The notes beneath the pieces are model-generated. The model did no database searches. It was not told where the DNA came from and saw nothing but the letters and a program-made list of their open reading frames with translations. From positions 4,402,001 through 4,466,000 of the forward strand of contig OZ176054.1 of the NCBI GenBank assembly GCA_964247055.1: a stretch of DNA of 64,000 bases, in the 5' to 3' direction. Origin of the DNA: Paragordius varius (lineage: Eukaryota > Nematomorpha). Position numbers and translations under genes: made by a program. Every line of letters begins with the position of its first letter. Positions within the stretch are counted from its first letter, which is position 1. This document shows, one piece after another, positions 1 to 14,100 of this stretch.

Positions 1-33
1 AATATTTGAAACTATCTTATAAAAAAATTATAG

Positions 34-2747
<2,714 letters not shown>

Positions 2748-3899
2748 AAGGGAATGAATAAAAAGCAACTCCCATGTCTCAAAAACGCACACCAAATTAT
2801 ATTTACCACCCATATATTATTTATCATTATTAATTTAAAATAACGCTTATGACTTTTTTTTGTGGTTGAAAATAAATTATTATGAAATTCAACATGGTTA
2901 TATATTGCAATTTTTTAACAAAATTTACTAGGTTGGTACCCTTACAAGTTAAACATTTTAAGCGTTACCCGAGTGACATTTAAAAAAAACTTTAGGAACT
3001 AACGCAGTTTTGGTGCCATATTTTTTAAATAAGTTTTCCATATCAAATAATATTTGATAGATGATATTTTTATATATTTATTATTGTTGTGTATCATTTT
3101 TCTCTTTTACGGAATCTAGAGATCGAGTGCATCATTAAGTTTTTAATTGTAATAAAATTTTTGAATAAATATAAATTTTTGCTTTTTTAAAGCAGTTATA
3201 AAAAATCGCACTTTGTCTCTCCCAATCGTAAAGCGTATTTAATGATAAACCGAAAATGGCACTTGTCAGATCTTATTTCACACAATTCGACATATTCTTT
3301 TGATGTCAAAAGTACAAAATTTTTAACCACAATGCAAATCATTTTATAAGTAAATAAACGTCTTTGTGAGTGTCCATGGTTATGCGTTGATAGAGTAAGA
3401 TTCTTGCATCGCATAATCATTTTTTTCACGCCAAAGTATTAAAATCCACCTAATTTTTGAGAGCTTTCCAAGAAAATTTAATCTAATAAATTTTTTTTGC
3501 TGTGAAGTAAATAGTACAAATATAAATATTTTCCTTCATAATATCTATTTTTATCACAAACGAATTGGCTAAAATATGGTATTTTTGGACAATTTAGATC
3601 GAAATAATATCTTTACTGCTTATCCCTAATTAAGATTTTTATAATCATTATACCAAAGTTTTAGGTATATTTATTATAAAATACAAATGTTAATTTATTA
3701 AGCCACAGTATGATAATCGTTATAAATAATTATTTAAGTCTTATTTATTTAATATAAATGTTGTTAAAATAAATTTACTAATTATATATAAGTTCATATC
3801 AATATTGTTAGATTACCTTAGTGTATAAGAAAATAAATAATAAAAAATTTATTAAAGCATGCTGATATTGCACAAAAGCACATATATTTTATAATTTAT
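2748..3899. other. Intergenic spacer between convergent ACO2 and CDS genes
   Basis: About 1.15 kb of AT-rich DNA lies between two stop codons. It should hold the 3' ends of both transcripts (for example aataaat stretches near 3155-3170). A 77-codon minus-strand ORF at 3196-3429 has no recognisable features, and I see no gene here. Confidence 0.6.
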
Positions 3900-6499
3900 T
3901 TAATCTTTGATTCGATTTGCTAATTCACGATATATCAACAATTGATCCTCATGACTTAACATTGAGATGCTATTGAGTATTTTTTCTATGCTTGGTAATC
4001 TATAAATAATATGATTTAAATAAGGTAAAAAATCTATTTATCGTTTTAACATAAGATAATACCAATTTTATATTAACAATCATGATTTACGCTTAAAATT
4101 TTAATCTAGTTAAGATACAAACATAACATATACTTATTAAACTTTTTTATTTTATATTTAGTTACTAAATTCTTTGATTATAAAATCCCTAAATTTATTA
4201 TATGATTGTTATTTTTACTGAATGTGGTTTTAATTGGGCTGCGCGCGATGAATTATATTTGATTCAATCAAAGTGATTTATGCACATATGCATGCGAAAA
4301 CATATATATGTGTTTTTTTATACAATTTATATATATATATATAAAAATTAAATGAATTAACTTATAAACAGATTTCGAGGTTTATATGCTGTTTAAATAG
4401 AAAATACAGGAAAATAAGAATTATCACCCATAAATCTAATATATTATCTTAGAATTTTTATGACCAAAAATAAAATATTAAAACAATATGCGTATTTTTC
4501 GGTTAAAGGATTGGTGATATTAAATATAGAGCAGATATTAATAATTACTTGATAAAACTAGAGTAATAAACATGGACAAAAGTAGCCATCAAAACTTGAC
4601 AATCAAATCTATCCATCAATCCACCGTGACCTGGTATGGTATCGCCAAAATCCTAATTACATTAAACCGTAAAACAAACCTTAATTTTGAAGGCTCTCTT
4701 GAAACCACTGGCAAAAAAGCCACCAAAAGGTCCAATTATTGACCCAAACAAAGACATAGCCAATGAGTGCAATTGAAAAGGGTATATAGTCAACTTGTTT
4801 GATGGGATATGAAACTGACATATATAATTTAAAAAAGGGAAAAATTAGTTAAATTACAAAATATGTTTAAAAAAAATTATTTTATCCAAATATAAATATG
4901 TGTTGCTTTTGTTACCTTTTGAAATAAGGGCTGTAAGTTTTTGTGAAATGGAATCAATCTTGGTTGAAAGACAGGGCCAGGCGTACAATCAGTGATGAAG
5001 GAATCAATACTAGCGTTATATCCCGTAGGACATATCATGTATTTGTATTTGCACAAATATCCTGACAACTTTATAATTATATAAGAAATAACCCATCTAT
5101 AAAATATCTAATTAAATATACATTTTAAACGATAACATTTTTTAATAATTAAAAAAAAGTTATAAAGCAAAATTATGTTATAAATATGTAATTACTATTT
5201 AGGTTTTTAATGCAGATTATACAAACCCTTTAGGTTAATTTAGGTTCATATAATGTATAATTTTAACTTTTTCATTAGATTTTTTATGCAAACAAATTAT
5301 AAGCCCATTCAAATTATTTGGCTACTTTATTTAATTTTGCATCTTGGTTCTTCCAGTTTTCTTTATTTTAATATTTCATAATATTTTTATTTTCATTCCT
5401 CAAAGATAAATTATTTCTTACATGTCAAATGGGATTTAAAAATAGTTATATGCCATAATCTGTATTTTATTCGTTATTTTAAGAGCCAATAAATGATTTT
5501 AAAGTATTCAATATAAATTAAAAAATGATTACAATCCATCCAAATATCAAAGTGGTTAAAAACCCTCCAATATATCCTTCCCAAGTCTTTTTGGGGGACA
5601 ATTGTATGAGTGGTGTTTTCCCAAAAAAGAAACCGAATAAATATGCCCCGATATCGTTACAAATAATGATTGACACGGGAACTAAAAACCTAAAAAATGA
5701 AAATTATATCATTAGTTGAAAGAATAATGATTAATAAAGATAATCTAATTAAATACCATATTAGGCCTTCAAATATATTTTGAGCCAAGAGATGAGATTG
5801 TATGACAATGATCATTAAAGTAATATGAGTCCATGCAAACTATATATACATGTATGTTTTAAACTAAATTTACCAATGAAAATTGTTTCATGTAAAAATT
5901 CTTTTTCAAACTCAACACAAATATCATGATACCAATGGTGTACAGGGCAAATGATATAAACCGATGATATGTTATGAAAAATCCCAAGAGATTCTACAGT
6001 AGGTTAAGAAAATTTTTTTTACTCGGCCTTTAATAATAGCTCCAAAATATTCAACAATACTTTCCCCATAAAAATAATAATTGGATGTGATTAAAAAGTA
6101 CCAACTAAGGGTACGAAACCATGGAAGATTATCAACCGAATACACGGCATAACCAATCGCAATTATTTCGGCAAAACATTTTAATTGAATTATTTGGACC
6201 AATAAAACTAGCGCCAATGGACCAGAATATATAACTAAAATAAACGCAGATATCATCAATAGAGTGAAAAGGCCACGTATGGAATAGTTTTTCCATCTTT
6301 ATGTTTAAGTAAGATATTTACCTTGGTGATAAAAAATTTAAGTATTTATTCAATATAGTATTGTCTGATGACTGTCCTATAATATTTGCAATCTTCTTTT
6401 CATCCACATCTTGAATTATAGTTTCTTCTTCATCAGCACTCAATTTTTTATCCAAGTTCTAAAAATTATTTTGTATTGTACTCTTTTAACCACGGGCAT
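3900..6499 (-). CDS. CDS2: Phosphatidate cytidylyltransferase (CDP-diacylglycerol synthase)
   Basis: This enzyme makes CDP-diacylglycerol from phosphatidic acid and CTP in the ER membrane, feeding phosphatidylinositol and cardiolipin synthesis. The ten exons on the complement are 6491-6499, 6322-6458, 6023-6296, 5874-5993, 5757-5839, 5533-5689, 4916-5068, 4680-4814, 4549-4652 and 3900-3999. They sum to 1,272 nt (423 aa), close to the roughly 445 aa of animal CDS1/CDS2. Diagnostic stretches are [65 protein letters not shown] and [13 protein letters not shown], the last two forming the family signature. The hydrophobic segments match the multi-pass topology. The first coding exon is only 9 nt (Met-Pro-Val); this start is inferred from phase. 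Introns of 25-34 nt alternate with two of 464 and 549 nt. CDS1 versus CDS2 paralogy is not decided. Confidence 0.93.
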
Positions 6500-6882
6500 C
6501 GTTAGAAACCAATGTTAGAGATCTAAAAAGAAAAATGCTTGATTACGTCAAAAGTTAATCACATACAATAATATATTAAATCGGCTATAAAAAATATATT
6601 TATCCCAAAGCTTATAACGCAATTTTTACATATTTAACAATGACAAAAAATTTGTTGAAATATTATTTTAGCTTAGATTATTACAAAAATGCAAATAAAA
6701 ATACAATATACCTTTTGGCAAATAGGTATATCTGATCCAGGATCAGTTTTAAAAGATTAAAGAAGAAAAACAATAATCTAATTTGAGTATTGGACCATAA
6801 ACTGAAGGAGCAGCTGTTAATTTTAATTTACCATATGAGCTACGTTTGTATTTTAGCACTGGTTTTTATGACAAGTGGTTAA

Positions 6883-7437
6883 CATTTCGATTCAAATTGG
6901 GGTATCTAAATACCCCAGACTAAATTTAAATTAAAATTTTTAAAAAACTACTGAAGGAAACGGTCCCAATTTAAATTTATGCTTCTATCCATAAATATTA
7001 TATAAATATGCCAAAAAAGTTCCATCTCAAACTACTTCGATGCCATTTTTACTTTGCAAAAATTTTGCAAAATATCGTCTTCATTAAATTTTAAGGGTAA
7101 AACTAAAGCTTATTTTTTATATAAATCACATCTAACATTGATAGAAATAGAAATAGCGGTTTATTTTATATTATCTTTTAATTTTACAATTTGACACATG
7201 TCAAGTTGACTAAATTTTTACCTTTCAGTTTTAGCTCAAAATAAGTAATATCAAGTATTTTTGAATATAATTTTTTATATATTTGGGTTTATTAATGTTA
7301 TATAAGTGCAAAATTTTACCATGGTTTTGATTACTTCCATACTTTTTAAAGTATTTGATTTTAAACAGGCCTGGGGTACCCAACTACCCCAATTTGAATC
7401 AAAGGACTAAAAGGAGTGTGTTGCATCCAAGTGTTTA
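6883..7437. mobile_element. MITE-A copy 1 (about 555 bp)
   Basis: The left end (cgattcaaattggggtatct) and right end (taccccaatttgaatc) are inverted repeats. Just inside each end is a small palindrome built on ggggta/tacccc. The interior has no ORF. The same ends and interior blocks (ggaaacggtcccaattt, aaactacttcga, acattgatagaaatag) recur at 9524, 13775, 37855 and 47818, which makes this a dispersed non-autonomous DNA transposon family. Confidence 0.75.
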
Positions 7438-8599
7438 ACCTTAAATAAAAATATTTAAAAAAAATACTAAAAGGTAGCGCCAATTTAAATTTATGATTGT
7501 ATTATAATATTAAACACACTGCTGGTAATATAAATAGATGAAATATATATATCTGATGGGAAAATTTGTCAGGATTATAATGTGCTTTAAATTTTCGTCA
7601 TTACGAATGATACAAGAGTTTCACTTTAGTTGTAACTACCCATATGGGAAAATAATTTGCGCACATTTTAATAAAAATAATTTTTTGGTGTATGCTAAAT
7701 GCTTTATTCCAATAAATATTATTATATATTCTATCTTAGGATAAAAGCAAAAAATTCTAGATTTTGCGATTTAACACTTGGTCTTTTCACTTTTCCGCGA
7801 TGACATATTAGGTTAGTTTTATATTCCAAAGCTCAATCTAGTAAATTAACTTCTGTTTTGAATATTATAAAAATTTTGTTATTGATCATTGAACTCATGG
7901 ATTGGATAAAAAGTTTATATTTTCTCTAGTTTTGTAACTTTTAGCTATAATTAATTCTGCTTCTAAACACGATTAAATAAACTCCAATTTTAAAATAACT
8001 TAGCTTTAAAAGTAACCAAAAAGCTTACTTTAGTTTACTAGTTTAAATTTTCTAACCATAAAATACATTTATTTCCCCATTGTATTAGCGATTAAAAAAA
8101 TTAAAGGCAAAAAATGGGTAAAAGTTCATGAGGATTTTACAATTTTACATTTTCTAAAAAAAATTAATGGAGCATGGGCCCTAAACGCTAAAGAAAGTAT
8201 AGATTTTAACTAACCTAATACCAAATATACACAATTTTTAGACTAATTCTTCGAATGCTTACACTGCGGTCAAAAGAGGAGTATAAAAATAATCCTGATG
8301 AAATATATGCATTGTGTTGATTGTTATTGTGCTTTTGTTTCTCCCTTACGATTGAACAGAGTTATTCTTTTGCTGTAACTGTTTTATATAAGAAAATGAC
8401 AAAAACATTTTGCATAAATCTAAATTCTAAAAAATATACTGATATACGAGTTATTTAGGAAAGGTATTTACCCTTTTATGGTAGCTCCATATAAAATGGG
8501 AAAATTTATTCAAATTTTGTTGATAAATATTTTTTGTAAAAGCTAAATGTTTTCTAGCCCAAAGCCTAAAGTCGTTATTGTCTTCAAAGTTCTTCTCCT

Positions 8600-9523
8600 C
8601 TATTAGATAATAAAAAATAAAATTTTACTGGCTGCAAAAGTTAAGCAAAAACTGATATAAAAAATGGAATGGATTGAAACCATGGCAAAAATTTGCTCCT
8701 TTATAACATTAATGAATTAAAATATATAAAGATTTAAGCATACTTGATATTGTTGTTGTTGAGCTTGTGTCAGTTATCGACCATTAGCGATTTTGTAGAA
8801 AAAACTTCCTCCATTCGGTTCTGTTGTGAGCTTTTAGAGATAGTTTTTGCAGTGACAATTTGGAAAGTGATAAGATTTCGTCTACCCAGCTAATACGTCT
8901 GCGTCCTCTTCCTCTCTTACCATTTACTTTTCCTAACATAATATCCTTTTCCAAAGAATTGCCCCGAATAATGTGTCCAAAGTAACCGAAATTTTGTTTT
9001 ATTATTTTACCCCGAAGCCTTGTTTGTGTGTTAATTTTATTCACAATGTCGATATTCTTTATTTTGTCCTTCAATGTTATACCAAGTATTTTTCTTCAGC
9101 AAAACATTTCAAACGCGTTTATTCTTATTTAGTCTTCACTTTTGATAGTCCAGCTTTCACAACCGTATAACATGATAGGAAAGATTAATGCATTTACTAG
9201 TCGGATTTTTGTTTTAAGGGTTATGTCATGAGATTTCCATAACTTCTAGTGTGAGGATAGAGTACTTATTTTTAATTAAAACCTCAAGGTAAAAATTTAG
9301 TCAACATGACATGTGTGCACAAGCTAAATTTAAAAATAAAATAAATAGACCACTCTTTCTGTTTCAATCAATGTTAGATGTAATTATAATAAAAAATTAG
9401 CTTTCATTTTAGCTTTAAAATCAAATAAATACGATATTTTACAAAAAGTTTCTAAAATAAAAATGGCTCGTAGTTGATATAGAGCTTTTTGTTCAAAACC
9501 AAATCTTTAGATATTTCGGCTTA
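8600..9523. mobile_element. MITE-A copy split by a LINE insertion
   Basis: The block 8664-8756 (gaaaccatggcaaaaatttg to cttgatatt) and the block 9279-9523 (ggtaaaaatttagtcaac onward) are consecutive in the intact MITE-A copy at 13775. Here about 500 bp of LINE sequence sits between them. The outer left limit is approximate. Confidence 0.6.
8757..9275 (-). mobile_element. LINE fragment: 3' end of reverse-transcriptase ORF
   Basis: The minus strand encodes the C-terminal part of a non-LTR retrotransposon polyprotein: KIRLVNALIFPIMLYGCESW, then NAFEMFCxRKILGI, then FGHIIRGNSLEKDIMLGKV, GKRGRGRRRISWVDEI and a final EWRKFF block. This is the standard post-RT tail of many animal LINEs. The frame carries a few in-frame stops, so the copy is dead. 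The 3' end at about 8757 carries a short (CAA)n-like tail. It lies inside a MITE-A copy, so it is younger than that copy. Confidence 0.8.
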
Positions 9524-10095
9524 ACACTTCGATTTAAATTACGGTATCTAAATACCCGAGACTAAATTTTAGTTAGATTTTTTCAAAAACTACTCAAGGA
9601 AACGGTCCCAATTTAAATTTATGCTTCTTTCCTAATAATTATATAAATTGCCAAAATATCTAAATCGAATTTTGTTTTGAAAAAAGTTCCATATCAAACT
9701 ACTTCGACGCCATTTTTATTTTACAAAATTGTCGCAAAATATCGTCCATTTATTATTAAGGGTAAAATTAAAGCTAATTTTTTTATTTAAATTACATATA
9801 ACATTGATAGAAATAGAAAAAGCGGATTATTTAGTATTTTTTTCAATTTTACCATTGCACACATGCCACGTTGACGAAATTTTTACCTTTCGGTTTTAGC
9901 TTAACATAAGTAATATCAAGTATTTTTATATAATTTTTTTTATATATTTCGGTTTATTAATGTTCTATAAGTGAAAAATTTGCCATGGTTTCGATTACTT
10001 CCATATTTTTTAAGGAATTCAATTTTAAACAGGCCTGAACTATCCCAATGTGAATCGAAGGACTGAAATAAATTTGTTGTATCCGAGTGTTAATA
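9524..10095. mobile_element. MITE-A copy 2
   Basis: It begins cttcgatttaaattacggta and ends gtgaatcgaaggactgaaat, with the same interior order as copy 1 (ggaaacggtcccaattt, acattgatagaaatagaaa, aatatcaagtatttttatat). A partial copy in the opposite orientation follows at about 10110-10215. No coding potential. Confidence 0.7.
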
Positions 10096-10364
10096 TAATT
10101 TTCATTAGGATAGAAGCATAAATTGAAATTAATACCGTTTCTTTCAGTAGTTTTATTAAAAATAAAATATAAACATAGTCTTGGGTATTTAGATATCCCG
10201 ATTTGAATTGAAGTGTTTACAAAGCATATTTTGACCCAATTTTAAATTAATGTCAACCGCATTTATCATTTAAAAATTCATAATCTTGAAGCATTTAACT
10301 ATCAAATGATATGATTCACCTACATTATTTTCTGATCCTCATTGCAGTTTTATTCATTAACACT

Positions 10365-10850
10365 CACCCGTTGGGATAGTGTTATATCCCAGAGAGATTT
10401 AAAATTTGAATATCTTAAAAAGTATATATAAAAGGTATTCTTTAAAAATTGTAAAATCGTAAAAAAATCCTCATACCAAACTTTATGCCGCCATTTTTAC
10501 TATAAATTTTTTTAAATCTCTAATTAGGGAAATAAATGTATATTATGGTCAAAAAATGTAAATAAATCACTTTCAAAAGCTTTCTGGCTATATTTTACAA
10601 AAATATTGATTTTAATATCAACTGTGCGTTTTGATTGTTTTTAGGAGGTGTTAAATTTTAGACTCTAGAAGTCACAAAACTTTAAAAAGAATAAACTTTA
10701 GCTAATGCGAGAAACCAATGTTTGATAATTTAATTAAAACTAAAATAACTTTTAAAACTGATGTTTATTTATAAAATTGAGCTTTGGGAAACAAAACTAC
10801 CTCAAAAGGTAAACTAGGACAAATAAGTAAAAAGGTATGAAGTGTTAACA
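10365..10850. mobile_element. MITE-B copy 1 (about 485 bp)
   Basis: The block from tatcccagagagatttaaa through cttaaaaagtatat, atgtatattatggt and agactctagaagtcacaaaa to aaaaggtatgaagtgttaa recurs at 35812-36300 and 37070-37580. The tatccca/tgggat ends are weakly inverted. It is a second dispersed, non-coding family, and its classification is uncertain. Confidence 0.6.
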
Positions 10851-11150
10851 AACTCAATAATATCAGCTATATAAAAGTTTTTAATTCTCAAATATTGACC
10901 CAATATGTGCCATGATTTTAAAAGATATTGGTGCGATCACAAAAAAATTAGATAGGAACATTTCATATCACTCAAAAAACTTATTTAGCAATTTTCGCTA
11001 ATAATTGTTTTGCAGTACCTGTCATAAAATATCATTTTAAGTAAATGATCATATTGCCTTTGTTTTTTTTTATTAATTTATCAAGGCACCTAAAAAAATG
11101 CTATCTTTTATGCGACCTTTAAAATCTTTTTTTACCATTCATTTTTTCAC

Positions 11151-14100
11151 ATGGAAACTCAAAAATTTACCGGGGCCTTTACCCAAAAAATTATTAAAAC
11201 GATATTGTCGAATAAAGATGTTGATTCAAAAAATGTGAAAATTGATGACATTAATCAGTTAACTAAATTAGACCAGAGTCTTTTTGAATTACATTTTAAA
11301 GAAGCAATATTGTCATTTAAAGATCTCACATATATTATCAATCAAAAAAAACATTGGTTTAGCAAATCATCCAAAAAAACCATATTATTAAATATTAAGT
11401 AAGTTTTTTTTAATATTAGTGGTATATTTCCTCCAGGGGTCAATGCGATAATGGGACCTAGCGGGGGTGGAAAAACCTCGTATCTATTTATTTAATTTGT
11501 TCAGATTATTAACCGTTTTAGGTGGACGTCGCGAACTAGATGGTGTCGAAGGATTAATTCTTTTGGATGGAAAGCCTATAACAAAAAACTTTAAAAATGA
11601 ATCTGGTTTTGTAACCCAGGTATCCATATAAATATTAATTTTTATGTAACAGCGCTAATTTTTTTATAATATGATAAATAATTTAGGAAGACGTGTTGAT
11701 GGGAACTTTGACTGTGCGCGAAAACATTATGTTTTCTGCTTCACTTCGTTTATCAACAAAAATACCTTTGCACAAAAAACGAGAGTTAACCAATACCATG
11801 ATTAACGAATTAAATTTGGAAAAATGTGCCGATTCTAAAGTATTTTAAACATATATATTGTATAATTTAAGCAAGAAAAAAGTTTTTTATTTTCTTACAC
11901 TTAATTTATAACATATCACTATTATCCATTTTAAAGGGCCCATACAACTAATAATAGGGCGACTTTTTACTGTGTATAAACAATATTTTTCCAATAATTC
12001 AAATGCTATTTAGGTAGGTACGGAACTCATTCGGGGAATATCGGGAGGTGAAAAGAAGCGAGTTAACATCGCCATTGAATTGGTGACAATCCCATCCGTT
12101 TTATTTTTGGATGAACCGACGAGTGGTTTGGATGCAGCCACTGCTGTTTCCGTCATGCAATTGCTCAATAAGTAAATTACATTTAAATAACTTTTTTTGG
12201 CTTGACCCCGATTGTCGGAAAATATATGGCATATTTTGGAATTAAGATTTTAAAAGTAATAATACTTTGGTTTTATTTTTTTCTGTTGTAGTTTATACAA
12301 ATTTAAATGACATAATTATAATTATTTGTTGCAAATCATACTCCAAGAAAATAATTCCTTTTCGTTTATCTTGGTTAATAATACCCAACAATATATTTTT
12401 TAAGATGATAAGGTAAAAATCTCCTGCGTTGTATACTTATATATATTCATTTTAAAAAAACTTACACGAATGGGATATGATCTTAAAATTTAATTTTTTT
12501 AATTGTATAATATTAACATTGACATAATTCAATAACTTAAATTAATTTTCGTATTTTATTATGGTCGCAATAAAATTAGATTTAAGTTTAAGCATATATT
12601 TGAGAATAATTGAGATCTGGCTGTTACCATATCAATATATAATCTTAAAACATTTTTTTCGACATGCGCCCACTCTTATAATATTGGAAATTTGATTGGG
12701 GATTAATCATTTATAATTTTATATAATTATTATTGGATAAATTAACAAATTTTATATTAAATAAGTTTTTTTACAAAATATCTTCTCAAGTTCCAGAAAA
12801 TGATGTGTAGATTACCAGATTCTATATTATTATTAGTCATGCATTTACCTAACATTATTTTTACGTCATTCCTTTTATACATTTCCACGAAAAAAATATT
12901 TTGCAGAATATTAACCTTAAGCAATATGTTTGTATGACACACTAAATTGTAATTTACAATTAAATGCTAATACCTATGTCGTAACAATGGTATTTTATTG
13001 GGAAAATTTGTATTATCATTGTTATGTCTAGATTTGTAAATCAATAAAAGAAGATTTTGCCATTTTTTATAGATTATTTTTGAATATACATTTTTCCTTT
13101 GACTTAAATATTTGGATTATTATTAATTGTTCTGCCAATTAGAATTATTGATGTAATTTTCAATTTATTATAAAGATAGCGGCTATTTGACGTATTAATT
13201 AATGAAGATCTTTTTTAAGTTAAATTATAAAATTAATTTTTATATTACGCCTAAAACATATATAAATAAGATGTATTATTTATTTAGTTAGAGTGATGTG
13301 TTGAAATATTGCGATATGTAATATATAAAACTTTATTGTTTATTAGACAAATTAGTACATATCTTTTTTATTAATATTTTACTTATTTTCCAACGAGTAT
13401 AAATTAATACCTCTATTGTTTTTTTTCAATTCATATCAGATATGTTTATTTTGGACGTAATACATATCTCGATTAATTATTTTTATTTTTTGAAAAAATT
13501 AGATTCGGTAATAAATTCAAAAAATATATTTGTCTTCAAATTTTTTAACAACAACTATATTTTCAATACACTCAATATTTATCAAACCTTATTTTACCAA
13601 TCAATTTCAGATACCGTAAAAACAATGTTGTTATAAAATTATTGACTTAAGGCACCTTTTTTACAATCATTTTTTAATTTGACTTTTTTAAACCAAAATA
13701 CACATTAAGAGATGCATTAATTTTGCTTAAATGTACAGTAAAAACAAAATAAGAATATTTTGTTATTAACACTTAAATACAACACATTCATTTCAGTCCT
13801 TCGATTCAAATTGTGGTAGTTGTATACCCCAGTCCTGTTTAAAATTAAATTCTTTATAAAATATGGAAGGAGTCGAAACAATGGCAAAATTTTGCACTTA
13901 TATAACATTAAGAAACCGAAATATATAAAAAATATTATTCAAAATTACTTGATATTACTTATTTTATAGCGAAAGGTAAAATTTAGTCAACGTGACATGT
14001 GTGCAATGATAAAATTGAATACAAAATAAATCGCTTTTTATATTTCCATCTATATTAGATGTAATTTAAACAAAAAATTAGCTCTAATTTTATTTACCCT

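Larger units (their letters stand above)
6500..11150. other. Gene-free, repeat-rich divergent spacer between CDS and ABCG2 genes
   Basis: About 4.6 kb separates two outward-facing starts. It holds MITE-A copies (6883-7437, 9524-10095 and partial ones), one MITE-B copy (10365-10850), a LINE relic and fragments of a third dispersed family, family C (7538-7745 and about 8430-8580). No exon with recognisable homology was found. Promoters of both neighbours must lie near its two ends, but I cannot point to a motif. Confidence 0.6.

Noticed and set aside
5525-5719. 64-codon plus-strand ORF
   Set aside because: Shadow of the CDS exon carrying [15 protein letters not shown].
5972-6022. Apparent truncation of the CDS protein after [12 protein letters not shown]
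   Set aside because: Removal of a 29-nt intron (5994-6022) continues the family sequence into [15 protein letters not shown].
7538-7744. 68-codon ORF similar to one at 31584
   Set aside because: Similarity is at DNA level over a dispersed repeat (family C); the frames are not conserved.
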